Source of the DNA: Phycomyces nitens
Taxonomy: Eukaryota > Mucoromycota > Mucoromycetes > Mucorales > Phycomycetaceae
Length of the DNA: 64,000 nucleotides
Direction: 5' to 3'
Assembly (NCBI GenBank): GCA_022702545.1
Contig: JAHRBC010000001.1
Coordinates: 62,001-126,000, forward strand
Positions 54,502-64,000 of this stretch are shown piece by piece (the first letter of the stretch is position 1; every line of letters starts with the position of its first letter). The notes under the pieces are model-generated. The model was given only the letters and a program-made list of their open reading frames with translations, ran no database searches and had not been told where the DNA came from. The position numbers were made by a program, and so were the translations under genes.

Positions 54502-56912
54502 CACTACGGCAGAAAAAACGGTAGCTAACTACCGTTTTGGTAGCATTACTACCGTTTTTTCCCACCAAAAAAAATGGTAGTAAAGACTCTGTATAAGGTG
54601 ATTTTGGTAGCTGTTACCGTTTTTTTAGTGTGAAAAAAAAGGGTAGTTATCACTACAAAAATTGAGTGGTTTCATTCATAGCAAACTACTATATTATTTT
54701 ACCATTAGTAGACTGAAGTTAAACATAATAAACTTTTTTATTTTTGATGGCGATTATATTATTCAAAATGTTCTATTGGATAGAATAATAAAGTAGAGCC
54801 TTTTAGATGTCATATTTGTTTGTGATTTATTTCTACTTCTTGTAACTATATCATTAAATTAATTGGAGCAGAAATAATAAACAAATCAATTATTATCATG
54901 TTCATTCTTATAAGAAAGAAGAGAAATATGACCAGTATGCTTGCAAGTAAATAGGTTGACTGAAGATAATGAATTGTCTTATAGTTTTATTATTATTTAA
55001 CAGCATTGTGTACACTCTTGTTCTATATCTAGACATCTTTTTCAACCTAATAAACTATAAATTACAAAGATATAAAAATGACGGCAGGCATATTCTTTTG
55101 GATTATCATTTTTATTGCCCGCATTTTATCAGAGTCAAACAGCCTTTTAATACAAAGTATTTGTTTTTCCTTTTTATTTTTTATATTCTTTTGTACCTAA
55201 ATATTACCGCAAAATACTCTGGTAATTAATTTTTTTCTTTCTCTTGTGAACATATTTTTTACTCAATATATTTTATTATTCATAGATAACTGCTTATAAA
55301 TATATTATGGGGCTCTCTATTGCACTTGGCTGTATATCCAAAGGTAAGATCATATTATGCTAAAGCTATTTTTTATTAACTAAATCACTCTTTTATATAT
55401 AGCCACAAATTCTATTTTTCTATCTATCTCAATATAATATTCTAGTAAATCTTTTATATTATAAATATGTCCTCTTTAATAACATCTATCACAGATGTCT
55501 TGCTAAGCTCTTATATGGATTCCAAATTGAAATTATCTGGCCATTCTAATGGCTATATCTTGTAAGTAAACCAATATTTTAGTATTATATATTGCCTATC
55601 TACAAATATTAATATATATCTATTAGACAGTAATCATTTGTTGGTATATTATAGAGAGTCTATCAAATGTTCTGTTTATTAGATTAAAAATGTAAGTATA
55701 AGAATAAATGGTTTATACAAAAATAATTTACTAACAATCTTCTCTTTTACTTTTAGACAGTATTGGCTTTCTCTCAGCTAGGTAAGTATCCTGGCTCTAT
55801 TAAGAACCAGTTGATGGTGCTGACCAAGAAATATTGATTGGTAAAATAGATATACCAAAGAAATAATCTAGAGACTAGAATGTATAGCGCAAATGTATTT
55901 TTTTATCAAATAAAACGAAAAATAAAAATTTTCAGAATCTATTGCTCCAAAAAAAACAACAAACCAGGGAGGCTTGTTTGCATAGAATAACTACAATTAC
56001 CTTGCCATAGTCTACAATCATCCTTGATGGACTGTTAAAACATACTATAAAACCCACTATAAAATATAATGAAAGATAAAACTGGTTGTTTGTAAGTGGT
56101 CAATCTCCCCTGACACAAACTGTCTGTGTATCATAAAATACAATGCAAAAAAGGGTAGATCAACTAGGAATATATTGTGGCTACAATGTATATTTAAGTT
56201 TTGTACTGTTTGAGAACATTTAAATATTCTACATTGAATTCTTGTACACCAGTAGATAGGATGATTCAGTTCACCCCCATATCTTTTTAGTCTACTACAG
56301 ATCACAATTATATATTACCAAAAGCATAGTAAAACTATAGAATTAAGTAGCTTATTTTATAAGTTTTATCTACATAATACCCTTAGACTTTTGTAGTGTA
56401 TGAGGCAGGAATAGGCACAGCTACCATTTTTTTTATCCAACCAAAATCGTTTCTTTATATACTATAGCCTCTCTTTTATATTACTTTATATACTAGCACC
56501 CATTCTTTTTTTACTGCCATTTATTTGAAATAATGGTTTATTTTTTATTATAATTTTGATTTATTTCAAATAATATTAAAATATATATAATAATAATATA
56601 GAAACATACCAAAAGCAAATACTATTTAATATTATAAAACATATATGGTACAAACATTTTACTCAAGCTATACACGATGCCAACAACATGTTGTTATGAC
56701 TTGGATGGCCTTTGGTCTTCACTGATTGCTATAAAAATATTGTGGTCAGAGAATGAAGCGATCAAATAAACCAAGCATATTGTTTTGGATAGCATACCAG
56801 TATATATTGTGCTTGTTAATCAGTATACCAAGCATCTCTTGAATTAATGCCATTATATGAAACATACAGATGTAAATACTAGATGCAGTAGAAGAAGAAT
56901 AGAGAATGCGCA
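54502..56912 (+). mobile_element. CACTA-1 copy D, 5' fragment
   Basis: Starts CACTACGGCAGAAAAAACGG, holds CACTA-4, continues at 56402 with one 160-bp unit, and breaks off at about 56912 (GAGAATGCGCA), where unrelated sequence begins. The rest of the element is missing. Confidence 0.9.
54651..56398 (+). mobile_element. CACTA-4, small non-autonomous CACTA element (1,748 bp)
   Basis: Ends CACTACAAAAATTGAG and CTTAGACTTTTGTAGTG. TAT is duplicated at 54648-54650 and 56399-56401, and its removal restores the CACTA-1 end (GGTAGTTATGAGGCAGG). It contains no transposase. A spliced frame of 44 codons (55307-55343, 55495-55561, 55655-55682) can be drawn but is weakly supported. It belongs to a different family from CACTA-1 to -3 by its end sequence. 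Confidence 0.9.
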
Positions 56913-57702
56913 GGATCTCTAAAGGTTGATGAGGTTTTAAAGGTCGGATTTAAACACTGCGTTTTTTGATTTTGATTATAGACATTACAAAAGTTAAAAA
57001 ATATAAAAAGGTTTACATTTTTTACTAGTAAAATTCTTACAAACTTTCACTGCTTAAAATTGTTACAAAATCACGGAGTTTAAATGTTACACTTTTCCCT
57101 CTTTCCTTAGGCTTTCTAACTCCGTAAACTCCATATAGAACGCCAAAAAAAATAGTTCCGCTCATATAAATTTGGCTGTGACAGCTTAATTTTCAGTTGA
57201 TTTATAATAGTTTTAAAATTTTAAAAAATATATTAAATATATAAATATCTTTTGCAATATTTGGCTTAAAGTAATGTATATATAGTCAAAAGACTTGTCA
57301 TAAAATAGGCGTCACAATGAAATACTTCAAAATGTTTTTATATATAGTAGATAGCTTATGAATTATATCAATAAGTGATATTTATAAAAATATATATAAA
57401 TTTAATTATATTAAAATAAGTCATAATATATTAATTAATATAAATGAGTTATAATATAGCAGCTGGTATGAATGAGTCATAAACAAGTGACTTGTATAAA
57501 TGAGTCATAAAACAGTAGCCAATATAAATGAGTCATAAAACAGCGGCCAATATAAATGAGTCATAAAACAGTGACTGGTATAGAGGAGTCACAAAAATTT
57601 AATTTTTTATATGACTGGTTTTTTAGATAAATTAATAAATAGAGATCTAATTTTTACTATTCTTCTTTACTTTTCTTTCTACAAGTTCATCTTTTTATAA
57701 TT
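56913..57702. other. Upstream region of the ISXO2-like gene with 28-bp repeats
   Basis: Begins GGATCTCTAAAGGTTGATG, possibly the left end of an element (GG start) but without a matching right end. At about 57467-57595 there are about four tandem 28-bp units built on ATAAATGAGTCATAAAACAG. A TATA-like stretch follows before ATG 57703. Confidence 0.5.
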
Positions 57703-58890
57703 ATGTCAATCACTACTCAAGACCTTTCTTTCCCTTCACTGCCAACTACAAGATGGATCACAATGGCTACAATTGATATTGAATCTACTAAGCGGTAAGT
57801 ATAATTATATATTAAATATATTTTATTAATTTAAAAAATTAATAGATATTTAATTACTATGGGGGTGTATTATCCAAGAAATCACCCAATTTTTACTTGT
57901 TCTGGTGGAAGCCCCATGGGATATATCTTTGAAAGAGATAGGGGATTCAGCTACAAATGCAGTGGTACAAACATCCAAGGACAACAGTGCTGCAGAAGAG
58001 AGAGAAAAACAGAAAGAATAGATTCTTTCTTTGCCAAGAGACATCTTCCTGTAAATCTGGTCCTGGAAGGCATGTTTTACTGGTTAAACAAGATCCCAAG
58101 AATGACAATCAGTAGCATGCTTGGGTGTTCTCTAGAAAGTACCAGAAATCTGATTTCTGAGATCCATCAGCTGATTCAAATAGATCTAATGAATGAAGAC
58201 ATTCAAATTGGTAAGTAATATAATTATTTATTTATATATGATCTATATACAAATATAAAAAATAGATGGATTAGACAGCAATGGTAATCCTATCATTGTT
58301 GAAATTGATGAAAGCAAGTTTGGCAAGAGAAAATACTACAGAGGCCACCGTGTTGAAGGTGTTTGGGTTCTTGAGGGAATTGAGAGAACAGCAGACAGAA
58401 AGACATTTTTGGTGACAGTCCCCCAGAGAGATGCTGAAACTCTTCTTCAAATCATAAAGAAGTATGTCAGACCAGAAAGTATTATTTATACTGATTGCTG
58501 GGCTGCATATGGAGGACTGGAATCAGTGATTAACAGTAATTATACTCATAAAACTGTTAATCACAGTGTTGAGTATGTGACAAGTGATGGTATACACACC
58601 AACACAATTGAAGGTAAACTATTATGATATAATATTAATATATATTTAATAATTATTTTATAGGTCTCTGGAATAGGATAAAAATGAACTGTTCTCCCAG
58701 ATTGAGAACAAAGAAGATGATGCTTTGGTTACTCATGGAATTTATTTGGAGAAGAAAGTATGAGGGTAAACTTTGGGAAGGTTTACTTAAAACCTTAAGA
58801 GAAGTTTCTTTTGGAAATATAAATTCAGCTGCCATATTTACAGATTTTGAATTTGTTTATGATAATAATAAAGAATATGCTGAAGATTAA
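57703..58890 (+). CDS. ISXO2/IS1595-like (Merlin-type) transposase
   Basis: Four exons (57703-57794, 57846-58210, 58266-58613, 58664-58890) join in frame to 343 residues. The N terminus has a Cys-rich zinc-ribbon-like part (FTCSGG...YKCSG...QCC). The C-terminal half is the ISXO2-like DDE domain: D near residue 167 in VEIDESKFGKRKYYRGH, D near 230 in IIYTDCWAAYGG, and the third acidic region near 268 in HTNTIEGLWNRIK. In eukaryotes this fold defines Merlin elements. The frame is intact. I cannot find matching terminal inverted repeats, so it may be a stranded or domesticated copy. Confidence 0.82.
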
Positions 58891-59480
58891 AATAAAATAT
58901 TTTTTAAAATATAAAAAATTATACTTTATTCAATCTAAATTAAATATAAATTATTAAAAAAGACTTTACTATGATGTCGTGCCTGAATTAATGTCAGCCA
59001 ATCAGGATGACAATTACACAGAGTTCTCTTTTGAGAACAACGACTGAGTTGATTCCCTTTTGCTCTCTGAAGACCTAGAAGACATTAGTTATAACAAAAG
59101 TAGATTAGAAACTGAAACAGACATTTATGATGGCTGAGTAGGTTTAGAAAAGATATAAAAGAGGACAATATTTCATTGAATAAAAAGCATCAATCTTTCT
59201 ATCCTCTTTTTACTCTTTTATCCTCATTTACGATTCCCAGTGGGTTGACCAATATTGGCTGTGTTATAGTATTGGAAGAACAACCCAGATCCAAAACGAC
59301 AATGAATTGAACATGGGCCATTTGTTTGATAAGTAAAAAAATTACAACTAGACTATAGTTATAATTTAGTAATTTTTATTTTTTTACATATATAAGCAGC
59401 ACAAAACATGGTTTGTTAATTTAACTTTTTATTTTAATCTATAGATAGTTTTTCTGACAAAGTATTATATGCTTGTTATA
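58891..59480. other. Spacer with LTR-like signals
   Basis: No gene. GATATAAAAGAGGAC (near 59152) and GAATAAAAAGCATC (near 59179) have LTR-like promoter/polyA spacing, so this may be an LTR fragment. Confidence 0.35.
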
Positions 59481-60828
59481 CAGTGAGCGGAACAAAGTAG
59501 CAGCCCAATGTTTAATAGCTGATATTGCATCATAAATAAAAACTCTCTCTTTCCCTTCTAACACATCATTTCAAAACAACATGGAACAAACTAAATGCAC
59601 AGAAAAGTTCCCAAAGGTTCACCCTTCTGGTTATAAGCAAACTGATGACACAACTCGTGCCATCATTGTACATGAGAGCATTAAGAATGGAACAAGCCAA
59701 GTGGACATAGCTAAAAAAGTCAGTGTCGGCAAAGGCGTCGTAAAGCGTGTCCTTAAAAGTTACAGAGAAACAGGCTCGCATAAAGCTTCTACACGATCTG
59801 GTAGACCACCAAAACTGAATAAAAGAGACAAAAGACAGATCATTCTTGAGATTAGCCGAGATCCAACAGAGCCATTAACCAAGATCTGTAAAAACTTGGC
59901 TACACCTGTAGCAGACAAGACTCTACGCAAGTTTCTACGTGGAGTTGGTATTTACTCCCGTAGAATGATTTCAAAACCAAAGATTTCAGAAGTTAATCGA
60001 AAGAAGCGATTGCAATGGGCAAAAGAACATCTGACATGGAAACTCACAGATTGGAACGCTATCATCTGGTCTGATGAGTCCCGTTTCAAGCTTCACAGAA
60101 GTGATGGGCGCAGGAGAGTTCTTAGGCGCAACAAGACTGGTTTTCGCCTCAACTTCATCTCACCAACCGTGAAGTTTGGTGGTGGTGCCATTATGGTCTG
60201 GGGGTGTTTTTATGGCAAGGGTGTCGGAGTTTTAGATGTCATGAAAGGAAATATTAATTCCAAGAAGTACATCAGCACCTTGGAAAGAGCTTACCTCCCT
60301 TCTTTAAATGCTTTTAAGCAAGACCAAAGCTGGAGGCGTTTTAAGCTACAGGAGGACAATGCCCGATGTCACACAAGTGCTTTGACGATGGCCTGGAAGA
60401 AAGAAAATCATCTTCAGCTTATGGGTAACTGGCCAGCCCAAAGTCCAGACTTGAACCCCATAGAGCATGTTTGGGCTTACCTCAAGCGTCAGGTACGATC
60501 AAATAAGTACAACTTGATCAGTACCTATCATTTGAAGCATGCTGTTGAAAGGGAGTGGAAGAAAATACCAAAAGAGTATTTGGGGAGTTTAATCTCCAGC
60601 ATGCCTAGAAGATGTCAGGCTGTTATTGATGCCAATGGTAATAATACCAAATATTAAAAATATGTATTTTGTTATAAATTATAAAATTAAAATGTTCAAT
60701 AAGTGTTTTGTAGTAATATGAGCTTCTTAACTAGTATCTTTGATATGCTTTTTCAAATATGAAAACCATGCATGTTTTCAAAATATGCGGCAACTGAAAA
60801 TTGGGCTGCTACTTTGTTCCGCTCACTG
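59481..60828 (+). mobile_element. Tc1-like element (1,348 bp)
   Basis: Inverted repeats CAGTGAGCGGAACAAAGTAG and its complement at the right end, perfect for about 29 bp, flanked by TA (59479-59480, 60829-60830). It contains one intact transposase. Confidence 0.95.
59581..60657 (+). CDS. Tc1-family transposase
   Basis: 358 residues, no intron, uninterrupted. The N-terminal two-part helix-turn-helix region (QVDIAKKVSVGKGVVKRVLK; TRSGRPPKLNKRDKR) has a GRPP hook between the two halves. The DDE_3 catalytic core has D165 in IIWSDESRFKLHR, D259 in LQEDNARCHTS and E295 in SPDLNPIEHVW. There are 35 residues between the second D and E, one more than the usual DD34E of Tc1. Start chosen at the first ATG after the inverted repeat. 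It should excise and insert at TA. Intact ends and frame suggest recent activity. Confidence 0.93.
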   Translation: MEQTKCTEKFPKVHPSGYKQTDDTTRAIIVHESIKNGTSQVDIAKKVSVGKGVVKRVLKSYRETGSHKASTRSGRPPKLNKRDKRQIILEISRDPTEPLTKICKNLATPVADKTLRKFLRGVGIYSRRMISKPKISEVNRKKRLQWAKEHLTWKLTDWNAIIWSDESRFKLHRSDGRRRVLRRNKTGFRLNFISPTVKFGGGAIMVWGCFYGKGVGVLDVMKGNINSKKYISTLERAYLPSLNAFKQDQSWRRFKLQEDNARCHTSALTMAWKKENHLQLMGNWPAQSPDLNPIEHVWAYLKRQVRSNKYNLISTYHLKHAVEREWKKIPKEYLGSLISSMPRRCQAVIDANGNNTKY

Positions 60829-60830
60829 TA

Positions 60831-61254
60831 TATTGATATTGATCACAAAAAAATTTCAAAACAAATAATATAACTTTTATCAAAATAGGAGTAATATTCA
60901 TAGAGAAAATATCAAAATAAAAATAAATTATTTTATTGGATATAAAATTAAAAACTAGTCACATTTGCATTAAAAACTTTATCTTGAATTTGAATATTCA
61001 TTGATATAACTAACAAATCGGTACTTAAATCTGGGTCCGAAAAACCCGGCAACCTTCATTCAACCATTGTTTGTATCTGTCTTCCCCTCGTTTCAATGTC
61101 TCTCCTGGTTCCATATGTCTTAGTTGACGTTTCGTATTATTGTGTGTCAGGTAAACACAATCGTTCTAGTATAAATACTCGTTAAGTTCCTATCAATAAA
61201 AAGGAGCTTTCTGAAGCTCAAAAACCTCTTCCAAATCAACTAGTTTTCTACAAC
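60831..61254. other. Flank of the IS630-like element with LTR-like signals
   Basis: TCTAGTATAAATACTCG (61168) and ATCAATAAAAAGGAGC (61193) look like LTR promoter and polyA signals. The IS630-like element is inserted 60 bp further on. No gene. Confidence 0.35.
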
Positions 61255-61256
61255 TA

Positions 61257-61436
61257 CTGGTTTTTAACCAAATTTTGGCAGGCTGGTCAATATCAATTGT
61301 CCGTCATGTCAATATCAATTGTCAGTCATGTCAATATCAATTGTCAGTCATGTCAATATCAATTGTCAGTCATGTCAATCTTTATTGGCGGATTTGTCAA
61401 TCTTAATGGCGCACTTTCTAATAGTTATTAGTAATG
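61257..61436 (+). repeat. Left inverted repeat with four 22-bp units
   Basis: Units TCAATATCAATTGTC(A/C)GTCATG, then TCTTTATTGGCGGATTTG and GGCGCACTTTC. Complementary to 63108-63262. Confidence 0.88.
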
Positions 61437-61783
61437 TAGAAAATATGGATATAAAAATCAACCTATTCAGAAAACTTGCACTACTTTTGAGACCCAGATA
61501 TTTATTGTTTTCATTCCTTGCTTTTCTAAAAGATGAAATTAGTACTTTTAATTGAAAAGAGGATTTAATTTATTAAGTACTATGTTATATCAAATAAACC
61601 CTTTTCAATTTAAAAATAAGGGATTTATTTTGTTAATACTATGCTCTTTTTAATGATGTTTATATTGCATTCCTGACTGTGTTATCTCTTTATTGAAATA
61701 CTTGTGATAGCCAGAGAACAGTATATATAGAGTAACATTATAGATTTTTCTTCTATCAATTATTTATTAAAATATTATCAACA

Positions 61784-63036
61784 ATGAGCAACACAAACAC
61801 AGACAATAGCAAGTTAATCAACACTCCTGAAATAAACACTGGTAAATTATCAAAAGTTATGAGGTGTATCTCTCTTTGAGTATATCTTATAATGATTGGC
61901 TATATTTACTTAATGTATATTTAACAGGCTCACAACAAAGGTCAACCAAAAAGACATACAAGAAGCTCACACAAGAGCTTCTTGATATTTTCATGAATTT
62001 GTATGTCAACTGTGGCCAAAGCATCCGCGAGGCGTCCAAAACAATTGGTATCCCTGAAAGAACGATGCATAGATGGGTCAAGCGAATCGAGGACAGCCCT
62101 GGTGGGATGCCTGTCCTAAAAAAGAGAGGAAGACCCGTTCATTCCCAAATAAATGAGCAGCACCTTGGCTATCTGGAACAGACCATTGAAGAACGAGGCG
62201 AGTTGACACTCATGGAGTTGTCAAACAAGCTACACGAAGAGTTCCCTGTGGACTTCCCTGAAGCATTGTCAGTTTCTACAATGCATAAAACAATTGTGGA
62301 GAAACTTCACTTCACGTTGAAAAAGGCAGAAATATACAGAATGCGCAGGAACGATGATGAGGTGAAGCAGATGCGCTTCGACTATATTACAAAAATAATA
62401 TCTGAAGGAGTTGTACATTACAACCAAAACTGTATCTTTGTTGATGAGGTTGGATTCAACCTACACATAAATCGGACCCAATCTAGGTCAAGAAAGAACA
62501 CCCCTGCAAGGATTAAGGTCCCAACAAGTTCGAAAGGGAAGAACATCAGCATTTTTGGTGCGATCAGTTACAGAGGGGTGGAGTCGTTGGCACGACACAT
62601 AAGCTTAAGCATAAATATTACATATCATTTTCTATATGGCCTAATATATTTTAATTGATCATAGAATTATACGGAATCAAACAATGCCAACAATTTCTAT
62701 GACTTTATCGAAGACTTAATTCGTTTGATACAATAACAAAACATAACTGATACACAATACTTTATCTTCGATAATGCACCGATCCACAACACCCTAGCAG
62801 AGCAAATGATAAGAGCTGCTGGGCATGTTCCCGTTTGCCTTCCCCCATGGTCTCCGTTCCTTAACCCCATTGAGGAATTCTTCAGCAAGCTGAAAAATGG
62901 AGTAAAGAAACACAGACTCATGAACCATGACGATCTTTTGGCGAGAGTAACTTCTTCCTGTGATACAATCACTAAAGAAAATTGCCAAGGGTGGATTCGC
63001 CATAGTCTAGAATTCTTTCCAAAGTGCCTGACCTGA
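61784..63036 (+). pseudogene. IS630-like DDE_3 transposase, decayed
   Basis: Exon 1 is 61784-61841; exon 2 starts at 61928. N-terminal helix-turn-helix (QSIREASKTIGIPERTMHRW), a KKRGRP hook, and a second helical region (LTLMELSNKLHEEFP). Catalytic D in CIFVDEVGFNLHI, D in YFIFDNAPIHNT and E in SPFLNPIEEFFSKLK, with 33 residues between the last two. Between exon 2 and the last part an intron should end at ATCATAG (about 62664), but no GT donor is visible; ATAAGC at about 62600 looks like a mutated GTAAGC. An in-frame TAA at 62734-62736 (preceded by CAA) also breaks it. Probably inactive. Confidence 0.82.
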
Positions 63037-63107
63037 GAGGACATGATGTAAATAAATATATTTTGTAACAATTTATATCATTTGATTTCTTTATCAAAAA
63101 TGACCAT

Positions 63108-63262
63108 CAGTAATAATTATTGGAAAGTGCGCCAATAAGATTGACAAATCCGCCAATAAAGATTGAAATGACTGACAATTGATATTGACATGACTGACAA
63201 TTGATATTGACATGACTGACAATTGATATTGACCAGCCTGCCAAAATTTGGTAAAAAACCAG
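63108..63262 (-). repeat. Right inverted repeat with three 22-bp units
   Basis: Three units of CATGACTGACAATTGATATTGA, the complement of the left units, then CCAGCCTGCCAAAATTTGG. Confidence 0.88.
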
Positions 63263-63264
63263 TA

Positions 63265-64000
63265 GTCTCTTTTCCAACTCAGCCTCCTAAAGTCATTACA
63301 AAATATCATTCTAAACATTTTTGTCTAAAAAACACTATTCAAAAATCTCTCATTAAAAACCACACGTCAAAGTCTCACTTTATTTTCAATCGACCCTTTT
63401 TATATCTCTATTCTACCAAATACCTCAGCGCAAAAGTAGCGGTTGACTACCTTCTATTGCAAATTGGAACCTATCAAAATCTTGTTTTTCCATGGATAAC
63501 CTATTAGAAAGAAATATATTTTTTTCTTGCATGATTTGAACAGGACTTTTCATGTTCAAATTTTTACATTTTGTTCAAATATTTTTTGAGACTTTTTGAC
63601 GAACATATCCAATGATGCTTATTAAAAAAAATTGAACAAAGCGCAATATTTTACGGTTGACCAGGCCTTGACGGTCAAGTTTTCTTGGCTCTGATGTGCG
63701 ATCAGATTCATAAATGGATTGTCCGAGTTTCTAAAGGGGATCCCTTTTTAGAATTATTCTTGCTTAAACGCGTTCCAAATCTTGGTGCTGTCAGTACCTA
63801 GTTACTTATCCTCGATTCTTGACGTCTCATCCTTTTTTCCTTTCTATATATCATTATTTCGCATGTATTATTACCAGCTGTATGTTTTATTTTACTTTCT
63901 TAAAAGCCGTTTTCCCCCACTGCGGTTTTTTTCCGTGCTCTATTTTCCTTCTCGCTGACTTCTCTCTCTGTCATGCAGTGTCAAAAATAACTACTTTTTT
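63265..64000. other. Unassigned right end
   Basis: No coding region or known repeat recognised. AT-rich with a CTAAAGGGGATCCC segment near 63730. It may continue the LTR-like sequence that flanks the IS630-like element. Confidence 0.3.

Larger units (their letters stand above)
61257..63262 (+). mobile_element. IS630/Tc1-mariner-type element with long repeat-bearing inverted repeats (2,006 bp)
   Basis: Ends CTGGTTTTTAACCAAATTTT and AAATTTGGTAAAAAACCAG, flanked by TA (61255-61256, 63263-63264). The inverted repeats extend about 155-180 bp and contain 22-bp direct repeats (CAATTGTCAGTCATG core), four on the left and three on the right. It contains one broken transposase gene. Confidence 0.9.

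Noticed and set aside
54502..56912. CACTA-1 copy D and CACTA-4 as one element
   Set aside because: The internal CACTACAAAA/TTTTGTAGTG ends with their own TAT duplication show two separate insertions.
57467..57595. CRISPR-like spaced repeats
   Set aside because: 28-bp units are directly tandem without spacers; eukaryotic context. The CACTA-1 subterminal repeats are likewise tandem, not an array.
63265..64000. Host gene at the right edge
   Set aside because: Only short frames without motifs or splice-consistent extensions.

Overview
The window looks like a piece of a eukaryotic, fungus-like genome, most plausibly Mucoromycota (Mucorales). The reasons are short introns (about 40-80 bp) with GTAAGT/GTATGT-type donors, AT-rich spacers, a nuclear-type tRNA-Ile(AAU), and a mix of Ty3/gypsy, CACTA (Tnp2), Tc1/mariner, IS630-like and ISXO2/Merlin-like elements. 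That assignment is inference. I see no convincing ordinary host protein gene. The only clearly non-mobile gene is the tRNA at 38144-38217.

Layout. (1) 1-25127: Ty3/gypsy element A, whose left LTR starts before the window. CACTA elements are inserted in its left LTR (copy 1, 606-7994, TSD TGA), inside its reverse-transcriptase gene (CACTA-2, 10617-17689, TSD GCT) and in its right LTR (copy 2, 20835-24639, TSD ATC). (2) 25132-26208: two further LTRs joined end to end (LTR2a, LTR3a). (3) 26209-33655: an inverted CACTA-1 copy (B) carrying a solo LTR (LTR6) and another CACTA-1 copy (C). (4) 33656-38053: a different gypsy element on the minus strand (gypsy-3), cut inside its integrase by copy B. 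(5) 38144-38217: tRNA-Ile on the minus strand. (6) 38228-54501: a stack of LTRs starting 10 bp upstream of the tRNA 5' end: LTR5 (interrupted by the intact CACTA-3, TSD TAC), LTR2b, LTR2c, LTR3b, the 6.1 kb gypsy element B (TSD ATAC) and LTR3c. (7) 54502-56912: a broken CACTA-1 copy (D) containing the small CACTA-4. (8) 56913-64000: an ISXO2/Merlin-like gene, a complete Tc1 element (TA TSD) and a decayed IS630-like element with long repeat-bearing inverted repeats (TA TSD).

How the parts work together. Three CACTA families each carry an intron-containing Tnp2-type transposase (919, 982 and 947 residues) plus a second gene with an N-terminal coiled coil, probably a helper or end-binding protein. 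CACTA-2 and CACTA-3 also each hold a small, outward-facing gene made of 5-6 tiny exons (126 and 138 codons) that stays open across every splice junction. I recognise neither. Element A and element B share a primer-binding site, a -1 gag/pol frameshift arrangement with a canonical slippery heptamer, and an integrase placed in a separate downstream reading frame.

The points most worth a second look are: the LTR stack reusing ATAC at a tRNA start site; the unrecognised small multi-exon CACTA genes; the separate integrase frame; and an ATACC-rich stretch confined to the later exons of the copy 1 transposase, whose element ends match its shorter relatives much better than its transposase does.
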